From Enoplolaimus lenunculus (Eukaryota > Nematoda > Enoplea > Enoplida > Thoracostomopsidae), in NCBI GenBank assembly GCA_030248215.1, contig JASANG010003525.1, positions 62,001 to 126,000 on the forward strand: a stretch of DNA of 64,000 nucleotides. Direction: 5' to 3'. The number at the start of each line of letters is the position of its first letter. The first letter of the stretch is position 1. A program made the translations under genes and the position numbers. The notes below the pieces were generated by a model. It made no database searches. It had not been told where the DNA came from and saw only the letters and a list, made by a program, of their open reading frames with translations. Of this stretch, positions 11,930-24,088 are shown piece after piece.

Positions 11930-12925
11930 ATTTCTTAGAACTCGCGCGCTACGTCAAGTTCAATAAATTACTTAAGTTCGAGCCCCAAGGCAACGCGCCA
12001 TTTTAGAAGGAACACGCAAACGCCCGCCGAGAGCGATAAAGATAGAACGTTGCAGAATATTTTTGACCGATACTGAAATATCATCGCGTGAATATGAGAA
12101 GTTCCTTCGCAATGAGACCTTAACCCTTTCCTGCATGAATATTTTCTATTTGTTCTAAAACCTATTTTCCAGCTGTGATTTGAACGCCGACACGCATCAA
12201 GTGTTTTACTTGTTAAACTAACTTCCTAAACTAACTTGTAGGTTACGCTTAAACTCATTTGAAATTTAACATAATTTTTTAGCTTGAATCTAAATCTTAA
12301 TAAATACTAAAACTACATGATTCCTGAGCATCCCTTATTTTTAAACCAAAAATAAGTATAGCTTAATTCGAACTAAACATAAATATGGTTATGCGAGCAG
12401 CATTCATACAGACCTACACATTATTTACAAAGAAAATTTGTTCCAACTGCAATAGTGTTTTTACGTCAGTATCTGGGAAGAAGCAATATTAATCAAGAAT
12501 AATGCGACCGTCAAAACACCTGGTTTAGAAGTGGTCCAAATTAAAATTCGTACCCATTCGTTCACTTGTTTTTGACCTACTGCCGCACACTGAAGCTTCT
12601 AGACTTCAGCAAATTCGACATCGAAGCTTTTTACCTTCATCTACTTATGCGCTGAACGCTTTGACTTTCAAGTAGGCAGCAAATTCAAGCCAATACCTTA
12701 AGCTGTATGATTAACCAAATTTACGTCTTTGTGTCATTAATAAAAATTACGGCTAGACATCGATTATAATAACTTATTAATATTTATTTTGTATTATCAT
12801 TGATAATTACGACAAAAATCTAAAAAATACATAGCTATAATCTATTTTATGACAAATTCATCCGTTACACATGGCGAGAAATACCGAAATCCCTGTAGTG
12901 TTCTTATATACTTGATAAAAATTGT
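11930..12925. other. Unassigned stretch
   Basis: AT-rich sequence without recognised genes, RNA genes or repeat families. Confidence 0.45.
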
Positions 12926-13123
12926 GGCCCTGGAGCGTCCAGGTTTCAGACGGGTCTGTAAAAGAGTATGTTTAGGTTTTAGATTACATTTTGCTCAGGC
13001 TTAGACTTAGACATAGGCTTAGGAACACATTTTTGCAACGCTTAAGCTTAGGCTTAGGATAACGCTTACAGGCGTAGGATTACGCTTAATTTACTGTTCC
13101 GCCCCTAAATGTAAACATTGGCC
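12926..13123. repeat. Family U element (TCCAGGTTTC subtype) with perfect 8-bp target duplication
   Basis: It runs GGCCCTGGAGCGTCCAGG to AATGTAAACATTGGCC and is flanked by AAAATTGT on both sides (12918-12925 and 13124-13131). It has GCTTAGG runs with an AACACATTTTTGCAACGC spacer typical of this subtype. Confidence 0.88.
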
Positions 13124-13131
13124 AAAATTGT

Positions 13132-14156
13132 GCTAAAATTGATTATAATACAATCATTATCTTGCATCCTTGCGATAATCAGCAATATCCAAAGAACTTT
13201 TATGACAAATTTTCGGTCTGTTACATAATGTTGCGAACTTTCCTGAGATATATCATCAACTCTCGCCAACAATAACCATAATTTCAACTCAAAATCGCCC
13301 ATAAAGACCTGTTCTTGGTCATGTGAACGCTTTAATGTTCGTGCTTAACCAGAACGCGCGCGGTCACAAGTCCGTCATACACAAAGCAACAAAAGTTGCT
13401 TTATATATATAGAACCATGAAAAATACTATTGTTGTCTAATAATTACTTAGCTGCCGTATACAACGGCGTATTTTTTGTCGTTTTGATGTTGTTGTTTCT
13501 GGTCATATATATACGTGTGTGCCCTTCGTCTGTACTCATTAGGGTTTTTGTTTTTAGTTTTACCGAGCGAAAAAAATTGCTACATTTTGCCGCCGGGTTA
13601 ACCGTTTGTATTTTGTACGCGAACAATACAAAAATTATCGGTTCCTCCAGCGACTGTTCTGTTAATAGTTTCAGGAAGCTGCGACCTTATTTTGGTTTGC
13701 GCCAGCTAAAATTGGTTTCCGTCCGTTTTAAAACAAACCATTTGAGCCATCCGTGGAATTATGCCTGTTAAACCTGGATTTACACGCGTCGAGTTCAAGT
13801 GTCGGCATTTGTTTGTGCTATATATAATGCGTATATAATAATATTTTCGCACAAGAGGGTACCTTTATGATCGTGATGATCAAGCTTATATTAATTTCTT
13901 TCTGAAATTTCGACTGTATGTTTATCAATGGATATATAGCATAGGTGTTGTATAATTTTTCTATAACAGCCGGCTTACTTTTAAAATTGTATCAAAGTTA
14001 AAAACAAACTCACTCAACTCTATAAAAATTTGACACAGTTCATAATGAAATTGCTGGAACCTCTGGCAAAAATTAAATCGGAGCACGGATGTCAATTTTC
14101 TGCCGCAGCCGAAGGCAGTCCGCTCAAGTTGTTATGGAGGCAAAGCTGTGCTAGAA
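13132..14156. other. Unassigned stretch
   Basis: There is a 113-codon frame on the + strand (13430-13771) but it has no ATG-supported start, no domain and AT-driven composition. I do not call it a gene. No repeat family recognised. Confidence 0.4.
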
Positions 14157-14552
14157 GGCATGGTGTAAACGGATGGTAAAAATAACGGAATCGGATAGGG
14201 ATCAAAATAACGGAAACGGAAAACGAATATTGAAGTTTAAAAGTTTCGAAGGTTTAGTTTTCTGGCAACGCAATTGAGACTGCAAATATTTACCGGGCTT
14301 TCTAAAATTTTAAAGCAAACTGGCAGATGCACCGAAATTTTTTTGACATTTTCGATGAATTTCATAATTTATATTTCATTTCAAACACTTGTTGTAGCAT
14401 ATCTGTAATTAAAAATGGCGAGATATATACGTTATTTATATAACTAATTTTGAGTGTAAACTAACCGAATTTCCGGTATTTCAATAAAGGAAATGGAAAC
14501 GAACACCGATTTTTACCGTAAGCGAAAACGGATATCCGGTTACACCATGCTA
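14157..14552. repeat. Family N element
   Basis: The ends are CATGGTGTAAACGGATGG and the inverse (GGATATCCGGTTACACCATG). The interior has AAAATAACGGAAACGGAAAACG blocks in shortened form. The family occurs again near 4.9, 23.1, 44.2, 54.5, 60.6, 61.3 and 62.8 kb. Confidence 0.65.
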
Positions 14553-14926
14553 GAAGGAATTTGTAGTTGAATTCACAAGGTTTGGAATTGGGGCAGAACC
14601 GTTTCTAGGATGAGCTCAAAAATTTTCTAACGAGATGAGTTGTGGCTTCCTGTCCACCTGTCTGGCTACAAACCAAATGTCTTTTCAGTGAGGGGTTAAG
14701 ACAAAAACTATTACTTTTGGGGCCGTAAAACATGAAATATGGTTGTAATATATTTTGGGACCGATCCTTGGCCCCGGTTTATATCACGAGCATAATCACG
14801 TTACAATACTTGTATGGACTGAGAGATATGCTCGTAATCAGCTTAAAATGATACAGGATCAAAACAGTTTTCAGAAACGGGCATATAGTTGATTCCTCAA
14901 ATCTTACAAGCCGGGCAAACCTTTTC

Positions 14927-15150
14927 TACACTGAAAAAATGGTGAGTCAAATTGACTCTCTCCGAAATAGGCTTTTCCGGACTACACAAACTGAGTCAGA
15001 ATTCTACTCCACCGCAGGCAAATTCGAGTAACTGGGTCGCTTGGTGAGTCGAATTTGACTCTGACGGAGTCGAATTTTGACTCAGTTTGTGAAGTTCAGA
15101 AAAGCCTATTTCGGAGAGAGTCAATTTGTCTCACCATTTTTTGCAGTGTA
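14927..15150. repeat. Family P palindromic MITE
   Basis: The left end is TACACTGAAAAAATGGTGAG, the right end CACCATTTTTTGCAGTGTA. The arms are long, nearly perfect inverted repeats. TA lies at each outer edge. Confidence 0.85.
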
Positions 15151-15774
15151 GGAGCGGCCAAAATTTTACCAGGGGAGGTGTTGGACCCACCTTGCCATCC
15201 TATTGCTACGGTCCCGTATAGAGACTTGTAATTAGAAAGATACAAGACATTGCTGATTACTTTGTCGGCAAAGAATTTTAGAGATTTATTTGATTGTCAT
15301 ATATAGACACGACTGCGGATTTCCTCTTGTATATAAACTGAAAATAATAAATTCTGTTTCAGAACATTGTAGTTAGAGTTACCCAGGTGAAGAATGGTAA
15401 TTCCTGCTGTGGGACAATTTTATCGTTTGACAAGTTTAGTTTTAGGAGTTACCGGCTGGTAGTAGGCATGGTACCACCGGAAGCTTTTATCTCCAGCTGC
15501 GACTTCTGTATAATTTTTACCGAAGTTCCGAGAGAGCGTCGCTAGTGAAATTTTTCGTATTGTTATAGAAACTGTTTTGTTTAGCGAGTTTTTGGCTATT
15601 TTAGGGCAATTGTGGAGGATTTGATGGTCAAGGTTTCTCAAAATGAGTATACAAATGAAATTTTGGCGACCTAAAAGATTATTGTAAAAAATTAGCAAAT
15701 CTAAAACCTTGTTATAAATTCTTGTTTTGCTCGAGTCTGCCTTTGGCAAGACTTGCAAACCTTCAGCTGCGGCA

Positions 15775-15935
15775 ACGGGCCCGTAACCAAGGGGGGCGGG
15801 AGGGCTGAGCCCCCTGGAAAAACTTTGGTCTTTCCTAGAAGATTTTCAATCTTGTTTGTAAGTCATTGAAAACCCTTAAATGCCCCTCCTGAAAAAGTTT
15901 TGGCCCCCTCTAGCAAGATAAGCTGGCTGCGGGCA
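15775..15935. repeat. Family V element, reverse orientation
   Basis: It contains CGGGCCCGTAACCAAGG, AGGGCTGAGCCCCCTGG and a right end AGCAAGATAAGCTGGCTGCG. The same blocks in opposite order appear at 3.7 kb. Confidence 0.65.
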
Positions 15936-16071
15936 TGTACGGCAGTTTTTACTGCCAGTTACGATTTATCATTTGGTAAACGACCAGTTACCTGCTGGGA
16001 AAGCATTGTTTACTGGCGTAAAGATGCTAAGTTTTCCTTTATCACCATCATGTAATAGGCGTAACAGTGCC

Positions 16072-16640
16072 GAAGCAGACAGGGGAGTGGACTCACCCCA
16101 CACTCCAGAATAAAAGCCGTCAAATATCCAGAATTTTCCGGTAAATGGTTGATCTAGAAAGATAAGCCATCTTTAAAACGAATCACACTTCGCGCGCAGC
16201 ACGAAATTTTTTTTTGAGATTTTTTGCTAAATTAGCTGAACAGCTCATATTTTAGGTAAAAGTTTATACATCTGATGATCCAACCAGGAGAGTGAGCACA
16301 CGGCACACCTCACTTCAAACCTGTTTCATTACTGTTCTTGAATATTTCATTTCTGGTTAGTTTTATATCTTAAGTATAGCATAGCGAGCGAGAAAAATGG
16401 TTAACATTTGGCAATCTCGTGGGTAGTTTAAGGTCGTGTTGCGTGTGAAATCATTAAAAAACCACGGCAAGGTAGAAAGAATAGTGTCAATAACTCGCGA
16501 GCGAACCGAACGAGAAGCCAGACGCATTACAAAACTTTTGCGGTTTTTGTTTTAAACGTTTAGGGTAGGACCCTTTTAGGGGTGGGATGCCTTTCAAATG
16601 TATGGTATGGGTGTGGCTGCTCCTGGTTTGAGGCGTAATA
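16072..16640. repeat. Family M element, large or interrupted copy
   Basis: It begins CAGTGCCGAAGCAGACAGG and ends near GTGTGGCTGCTCCTGG, the two ends seen in the 190-bp copies at 46.0 and 47.5 kb. The distance between the ends is about three times larger here, which suggests an insertion or two joined copies. Confidence 0.45.
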
Positions 16641-16784
16641 TACATTTCATGGTGTTTTACCGCTATCTGTGTAGAAGAAATTAGTCATAGACATAGGATA
16701 AACTATTTTAAACAAAATATCTGGTAAAAAATTAGTCTGAACCCATACATTTGCGCATAGATAGCAGGTTTGTAACTAACTTAC

Positions 16785-17097
16785 CTTAATGGGGGAGGCT
16801 AAAAATTTTACAGGAGGGGCTACAAGGGTTTTCGATGGCTTACAAGTAAAATTAAACATTTTCCAAGGGTGTCAAAATTTCTACAAGTCTCACCCCCCGG
16901 GCCCGTCTCTGGCTGTGGGCCCTGCTACAAGTTCTCGCTAGCCAGCTCACCTTGCTAGGAGGGCCTTAAAATTTTTCAGGAAAGGCATTTAAAGGTTTTC
17001 AATGATTTGCAACAAAGGTTGAAAATCTTCTAGGGGGCCACAATGTTTCTAGGGGGTTGATCCCCCTGCCACCCTCTTGGCTACGGGCCCGCGCCAT
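16785..17097. repeat. Two family V elements side by side
   Basis: The first copy (about 16785-16925) and the second (about 16930-17097) both show TTACAAG/TTTGCAA-AGGTTGAAAAT blocks, G runs and CCCCCTGG-type ends in the same orientation. They are about 10 bp apart. Confidence 0.6.
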
Positions 17098-17659
17098 GCT
17101 TTAAATTAATTTTTGTTATTTTTAAATAAACATTTACTTAAAAGCGATTCAGAAAGAAATAAAATAGCTTTACGTTTGGTTTTATTGTATTATATTGCAA
17201 CATTAGTAGAAACAGAACATGGTTTGTGCCAATTTATTGCTCTATTTAAGCAATGTATATATTATATTGCCGTCTGTTTAAAGCACTACAAGATTAGCTT
17301 AAGCTTAAATCGAGTTAGTTGAAGATTTCACAGAGTTGAGTTGGCAAGAATTATTGTTTTAAATATTTTACACATTAATACCGAACAAAAGCCAGGTATA
17401 ATTAAAATAAAATTTTGGTTTCTGGGTAGTTTTTAGGTTTCGGGTCAAAGTGTTCAATTAAGTTTTTCGTACCAGCTGTTCGGTGACAACCTATCGAAAA
17501 CAGCTATCTTAAGCTAAATTTTGTCCGTATTTTAAATATAAATCGGTCTCAAAGTTTAATACTCTTAAGTAGAAATATGAGAGAATTTTGAACTTGAAAA
17601 TGTTGGGGAATAACGTTGTCTCATGGATCCGCTACTGTCAGGTTGAAATTTTGGTAATA

Positions 17660-17900
17660 AAAGATAGGAGTCAGATGACGACACGTACTGACACATACTC
17701 AGTGCGAGAGCAGGCAGGGGGGCTCCCCCCAAATTCCAGGTTGGGTGTGGCCCCTAAACTCGCGATCAAAGCGAGCGAGAAACCAGATGCATTTTAAAAC
17801 TTAAGCGGTTTTTTGTTTCAACCGGTTAGGGTGGGGCTTCTTTTGTTGTGGGCCCCCCAAATGCGGGGTATGGGGGGTGGCTGCTCCGGTCATGCATATA
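17660..17900. repeat. Family M element
   Basis: It contains CAGGCAGGGGGGCTCCCCCC, AAACTCGCGATCAAAGCGAGC, GCATTTTAAAACTTAAGCGG and GGGTGGCTGCTCCGG in the order typical for the family. The open frame at 17588-17797 runs through it and is not a gene. Confidence 0.6.
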
Positions 17901-18539
17901 CTCCAAGACTGGAGATGGCAGTCGGGACAGGAAGCTTACGCTTCTTATAAGGCAACAATGCGGCAAATCTCGTTGACGGACTGAATACTCGCATTTGTAT
18001 CATCCATGAAATTTTTCTAGTTCGCCGCTTACTAAATTCAGTTTAATACTGTATTAAATAATGAAGTGGCGAAAAGATATATTAATTGGATAAAAATATG
18101 AAAATCAGCATACGACTCGCTGAAATGATTAGAAATTTTTGTTATGTAGCTGCTATTTTTTGGGGATCAGGTAGTCCACGGTTGTTTTGCAGGGATCCAT
18201 GGGACGGCTCAAAAAATCGTTCCTGGGGAAGATCGGGATGTGTCCATGGTGACCCGTTTCACTTTTATTGCTTTTTTTGATTTTTTTACATTTCCACATT
18301 TAGCGTAGTTTTTTCAGTATTTTTACATACAAATTTGTTTGAAATTTATATTCTTTGCGTTGAGGCTGATGCTTTGGATCCACAATTGGCTTAGGCAAAT
18401 GTTACTGCCTGGAACGTAACATTGGCCTTCAATTGAACGTGCATGTAAATGCTGTAGATAGTGCCAAACTGTGCTTTTATTGATTGTCAACATCGCCAGT
18501 TTGCCGGAGTCGAATCCGAACCTTTGTTTTGTCATTTCT

Positions 18540-18620
18540 AAAGCGTATATATATGTATATGTATATGTATATATGTATTTATTTATTTACTTATTTATTT
18601 ATTTATATTTATATTTATAT
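18540..18620. repeat. TATG/TATT simple repeat
   Basis: A microsatellite-like run of TATATGTATATG changing to TTATTTATTTAT and TTATATTTATAT. Confidence 0.8.
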
Positions 18621-19318
18621 ATCAGAATGAAATCAAATTATACTCGGATAAAAACAATGTTAAGTTTAGTTTTGTTAACCTTAATTTGGTTACAGTACGG
18701 TTAGTTAACATTACACAACGAAGATTGCGTTAATATGTCTATGCCTTCGAATCTATAACTTTAATCAGAATTCTGTCTACTTCATATAGCACCTATATCC
18801 AGTTGGCGATATGTCTTGTAACTTTCAAATCCGCGATTATCTGCGCAGAGGCTAGCACTCCCCTACCCCCAGGGGGTTTTAATCCGGTTGGTTCAACAAA
18901 TATTTAAACACAGTCGTAAAGGATAGACCAATTTAATACCGTCAGACACTCTAAAAGCATTGAAACTGTAGGTCGAAGTTTTTCAACTAAAATTAACGAT
19001 GGATTACGTGTATCGTGAACAGAACCTCAATAAACGGTACGGAGGCCTTAACGGACGACACAAAAGCTTCGCTGAACCACTAAGGGATTGATTAGATCAC
19101 ATGGGGGGGCTCAGCTCGTAATATGACGGCCTCGGTAGTCGGATCAGGACAAACGGTTCGCCAAGCCTAGCCCCGGCCCCGTATATTATTGTTTTCAAGT
19201 TAAAGCAGGATATAGTCAACTTGCTCGTATGCCACCCTCATAATACCGAGATTGGGATCTGAGCACAAAAAATTCACAACAGACAACAAAGTATATCTAA
19301 AAAATGTTCTGCTTATTG

Positions 19319-19461
19319 AGGGTTGCGTTATACTTGACGACCGGCGCCGTCTGTCACCGTCCGTCACTATACACGGTATCGTACGTGAGTAATATTTGCG
19401 TACGATACCGCAAAGCGACGGACCTGCGCCGAACGTCAACAAAAGTATAGAGCAACCCTAA
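19319..19461. repeat. Family R MITE
   Basis: It runs AGGGTTGCGTTATACTTG to TATAGAGCAACCCTA. It is CpG-rich inside (GACCGGCGCCGTC and a CGTACGATACCG palindrome), strongly unlike its AT-rich neighbours. Five further copies or halves occur in the window. Confidence 0.8.
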
Positions 19462-19587
19462 TAAACAAAACCGTCGATAAAACTATTTTCTATCAGTCAG
19501 GATAAGGCCATCCGACTCATCAGACGCTCTATCATCCGATTTCGCTGATGAACATTGTTCACCTTAATCTCAAGCTTAGGCTTAGGG

Positions 19588-19805
19588 TCCGTATTCTCAA
19601 TTGCATATAGCACCTATCACCAGTTAGTAATAGGTTTTCAAGCTAACGAACTGCTACAATTGCAGATCTTCAAATTTGCACAGAAGTAGAGTAAGTCGCG
19701 AATGCAGTAAACGTGTTGAATTTCAAACGTTTATATTCCCTGGTCCGAAAGTTACAACACCTAACATCAACTGGTACCAGGTACTACACGCATTTCAGAA
19801 TACGC
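19588..19805. repeat. Family Y element
   Basis: It starts GTATTCTCAATTGCATATAG and ends with an inverted match (CACGCATTTCAGAATACG). An isolated right or left end also lies at about 18785-18850. Better copies are at 35.5 and 51.6 kb. Confidence 0.6.
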
Positions 19806-20468
19806 GCTTAGGTTTAAGAAACTGTTGCGGAAACGTCTCTGTTCGTATGATCTACTGATTATGTATATGGTACGCTGAACCGCTATAGGCCCGACAGGCA
19901 TGACATCAGCAAAGTTCACAGTATTAAACTCCATGAAACAGTATCCTTTATCGCAGCGTTGAAACCGTATCATTATGATTAGTTTCCGTGGGTTTTGTGT
20001 GGCTGTAAGATATATTTTCATGTAACATAACTACGTGTAGGTATACTGATAATAAATGCATATACAGAACCTTTTAAGTTAAACTCATCCATTTTTCAAA
20101 ATTGGTTTAGGTTCAGGTTTACACTTAGGCATATTCTGGCTTGAGGTTTAGGTTTTAAGAAGCTTAAAGCTTATTCGGGAGGGCTACGTTTTTGCTGGAG
20201 CTTAACGATCGCAAATATATTCAAAATAAACCCGTTAAACGTACGTCTGTCCACGGCTATTGAAATATGTATATAATGGGGTCCCGTGTTGGGAAATAAC
20301 AGTTGTTCCATAAGTGTATATAATTACAGTTGTCTGTTAGTTTATATAAGCGAAAATTGTTGAAGTACAAAGGAAATTGTTTCCTTTCCTATTTACGAAC
20401 TTAATTTTATACAATTTAGGGTTTAATTATAAAAATATTTCAATATAAGATATTATCCGTTGTATCTA

Positions 20469-20692
20469 AACTGCAAAAAAATGGTGAGTCAAATTGACTC
20501 TCTCCGAAATAGAGTTTTCCGGACTACACAAACTGAGTCAGATTCGACTCCACCAGAGTCAAGTTTGACTCAGTGAGCGACTCGCTGTAAGTCGAATTTG
20601 ACTCTGGCGCAGTGGAATTTGACTCCGTTTGTGTAGTCAGGAAAAGCGTATTTTGGAAAGAGTCAATTTGACTCACCATTTTTTGCAGTGTG
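20469..20692. repeat. Family P palindromic MITE, first of a tandem pair
   Basis: Ends AACTGCAAAAAAATGGTGAG and its inverse at 20670-20692. It is followed directly by a partial second copy as part of a 205-bp tandem duplication (20501-20705 and 20706-20910). Confidence 0.85.
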
Positions 20693-20705
20693 CGTTGATA
20701 AAGAT

Positions 20706-20897
20706 TCTCCGAAATAGACTTTTCCGGGCTACACAAACTGAGTGAAATTCGACTCCGCCAGAGTCAAGTTTGACTCAGTGAGCGACTCACCGTGAGTCGA
20801 ATTTGACTCTGGCGCAGTGGAATTTGACTCAGTTTGTGTAGTCAGGAAAAGCCTGTTTTGGAAAGAGTTAATTTGATTCACCATTTTTTGCAGTGTG
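20706..20897. repeat. Family P MITE, second, left-truncated copy
   Basis: It starts inside the element at TCTCCGAAATAG, lacks the left tip, and shares even the neighbouring GTTGATAAAGATTC sequence with the first copy. That shows it arose by local duplication, not by a second insertion. Confidence 0.8.
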
Positions 20898-21786
20898 CTT
20901 TGATAAAGATTCTTTAAAATATTCAAATAGCCCCCATTTAAATATTCTAGATTTGGCCCTCGTATCTGGAATGTCTACTGCGGTGAACGTATATAAATCG
21001 GAGCCTGATATTTGTGATATCCTATACTGCTCAGGCAAATTCTTGAAAATGTAGACAACTTATCTTAAAGCAAAAAAGTTAATATGCATTAAAATATCAG
21101 GTATTTGGCCAGTATTGTTTTTGTTTTAAATTCAGCTTAAAATCGATCTAACTTTACCGAAATGCACGCGACTATGCAACGAATTTCAGATAGCAACCTT
21201 TGAAAGCTTAAAACCCTTAAAATTTAAATCGAATGCCACAGATGGCGGAGACACGATTGAAATCGGAAATTGAATTTGAGAAAATTTAAACTTTTCAGAG
21301 CACAAAAGTTCGAACAGACGCCGTTGTGTTAATATTGTTTTTGATTGTTATCCGAAACGTTTCGTCGAACAACTTAAACTGACACAAATCTCAAATTTTA
21401 ACCAGAAATCGCGTGTTGATTTTGCCGAAAAGTTCAACGGAAATTATATTCGCACAAAATTTTTTTTTCTTATCCATGCTTGTGTATATGTGAAATCAGA
21501 CGTTTGTGTTAAAATAGTAAGTTTATGTACATTTCCTTCCACATTTAAGGTTTAGGCTTAGGCGTAGTCTGCTTAGGTAGATAATTCTTTTCTTTAGCCT
21601 ATAAAGTATAAATGTGAATGAGAAAGTGTACAAGAGACAATCAGTGTACTTATTGGGTTTCGACAACGTCTAACAAGCGACCTATACACTAGCTGATTGA
21701 TGACTTCCTAGAATCATAGTCCACAATCTTGAGATACCCATAGACATATAATAAAAAGCGTGCTTTCAAATTAACCTCTTCAACAA

Positions 21787-22014
21787 TACACTGTAAAAAA
21801 TGGTGAGTTAAATTGACCCTTTCCGAAATAGGCTTTTCCGGACAACACAAACTTTGTCAAATTCGACTCCGCCGCAGTCACATTCAACTCACGGAGCGAT
21901 TCAGTTTAGTCGAATTTGACTCTCTGGCTGAGTGAAATTTGACTCAGATAGTGTAGTCAGGAAAAGCCTATTTCGAAGAGAGAGTCTATTTTACTAACCA
22001 TTTTTTGCAGTGTA
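21787..22014. repeat. Family P palindromic MITE
   Basis: Ends TACACTGTAAAAAATGGTG and CCATTTTTTGCAGTGTA, with diverged arms. TA lies at each outer edge. Confidence 0.8.
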
Positions 22015-23129
22015 GGTATCAATATATTTTGCACCATCAAAATTTTTTGTGTTAAAGTTATTCCTTTCGCAGCACATACTGAATTCTATTATCGTCGACG
22101 TTTCATTTGTAGGATCCGCCCACGTGGGATATTATGATATCGTTTCGATTTTCTTAGGTTTGCCCGGTTTTACGAAACGGTATGCAAATTGAAGTTTTAG
22201 CAAGCTTTATGTTTGTTTACATGAAGAGGTTTTGGACCGGTCATGCAATTTATCGGTTAGCGTTGTCTAATTGTTGATTATGCTAAGAAACATTCGTCTG
22301 ATTTTGTAGTTTTGCCTGGCTCGCGCTGCGGGTCAATTTTACACGCAACAACAACTACCGACACATTTTCTAACCTGAGGCAAACCTATTAACTTGAGGG
22401 CGTTATCGTCATGCATACGCCTAATTAGCATAACAAATCTTCAGTATATATCATGGAGTTTGTTCATGACATATATAGCGTACAAAAGCCTAGGGAAGCA
22501 GAACGCAATCGATTGCCATAAACATGCAAATCACACAGGGTATATACACTTTTCAAATTTCAACCAACATTTCATTGTTTTTTTTTCGTTATCTTAGCTA
22601 ACAAAATGTGACTTTTTGTCGTTTTCCGCTATTAGCTAAGTAATTAACGGCCAATATTTGACGTTTCAATCAAACGCTTTTTTTCGTCTGTCTCGGCCTC
22701 AATATTTTGTGCGTTCACACTTACAGTTTTTTTTATTTCTTCAAGTTGTGCTTTGCTTGGCAGTTTCGTTGCATCCGAGCTTTAATAGCTGCCATACCCG
22801 TTTTTGAACTTCATAAATTTTACTGTGACAGGCAATGAAGCATTATTAGCTATAAAACTTTTGAAGCTTCGGAAGATAACGTCGAAAATATGGGTTTGGT
22901 ATGAAGGTAATATGTCAACATGCATCATACAGAAAGGAGGTAAACATTTTTTGACGATCAGGCTTCAATTCATAGTATAATATATATACATATATATATT
23001 TATATATATATATATATATAAATACGAAAACAAATTTGCTTTCTGAATTAGTAAATGCGGTTGAGAAGTGTACGACTTGATAGCTCCGCGGAATTTTATG
23101 AAATCATCATTGTACCATTGCGAATGGTT
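22015..23129. other. Unassigned stretch with a TA microsatellite
   Basis: No gene recognised. A nearly pure TATA run lies at about 22978-23022. The rest is AT-rich with no known repeat. Confidence 0.5.
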
Positions 23130-23355
23130 TTGTACCAGCAATGTAACTGGAGGTGGAATATTCCGGAACGAGTTGAGACAAAATTAGGCAATAAAATGCG
23201 TTTTTTAAACTCTGGTCAACGAAAACTTACAATTTGCCCTAAAGTTGCCAACACTCTGAGTAGCACAAAATACAGTAAAATTATAAGACAAATTTCACTG
23301 TCAAAACTGCCGGAACTTCTGTCTGTTACAAAATTTCACCTGGGCCGGAACTTGT
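23130..23355. repeat. Family N element, diverged
   Basis: It contains GCAATGTAACTGGAGGTGG and, inverted at the other side, GGCCGGAACTTGTGGTC. A 139-codon frame (23055-23474, +) runs through it and is rejected as a gene for this reason. Confidence 0.45.
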
Positions 23356-23879
23356 GGTCAATTTGCTGCGCGAGCTGGCTATTTTTTTGCTGGCACGCTT
23401 CAGGTTGTTCCGTGTTTTTCACATACCCTTTACTAGAGTGTACTTATTGTATTCAAACGGTACAAACCGCCTGACTAAAAATCTTTTGGCTACAATAATT
23501 GTGATAAGTAGGTAAACCAGCTGTATGAATATAAAACCGTTAATACAATAAAATAAGGGGTTAAGTGCGTCAGTGTCGACGGAAGCAAGCTGCAAACCCC
23601 CGGTCGGCGGAGGCCCAGAGAGCCAATATGGCTTATTTTTGCCCGAAAAAAAATTGTGTCATTGGCATTGTAAATATTGCTAAAATGCAAAATGCAAATA
23701 GCATTTCGTGCTTCAGTACCTTCTACATTGTTTTGTATTGCTTTTGCGTTTACTATATCAACTCCCAGGTATCGTTGGTGCATGACGATGATACGGTAAC
23801 GGGAGGCACGTTTACATCCCTCATCGCATCGGGCTTTGACAGGTACAAAATTTAGTAACTCTACTTATCTCGAAACTTC

Positions 23880-24088
23880 GGCCCATGTAAACATCAGGGG
23901 CGAAGAGTTTTTCTGTTGGACTACAATAGAGTAAGCTTAAGCTTTAGGCTAATTTTTTGCTTGGTTTAGGCTTAGGCTTAGGCTTAGGAATATGCTCATT
24001 TTTACGCTTAGGTTTAGGCTTAGGCTTAGGCTTATAGGTTCAGGAATATGCTTATAATACTGTTCCGCCCCTGTTCTTTAGATTAGCC
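23880..24088. repeat. Family U element with perfect 8-bp target duplication
   Basis: It runs GGCCCATGTAAACATCAGGG to TGTTCTTTAGATTAGCC. GAAACTTC flanks it at 23872-23879 and 24089-24096. Two blocks of three or more TTAGGC units are separated by AATATGCTCATTTTTACGC. This is one of the best-preserved copies. Confidence 0.9.

Noticed and set aside
13430-13771. 113-codon frame with a hydrophobic start like a membrane segment
   Set aside because: The start is not ATG, composition is AT-driven and no exon signals or domain are seen.
15420-15758. 112-codon open frame on the - strand with mixed codon use
   Set aside because: It borders a family V repeat, matches no family I know, and a frame of this length is expected by chance in 64 kb of six frames.
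23055-23474. 139-codon open frame on the + strand, the longest outside the Gypsy element
   Set aside because: It runs through a diverged family N repeat, has no recognised domain and no splice support.
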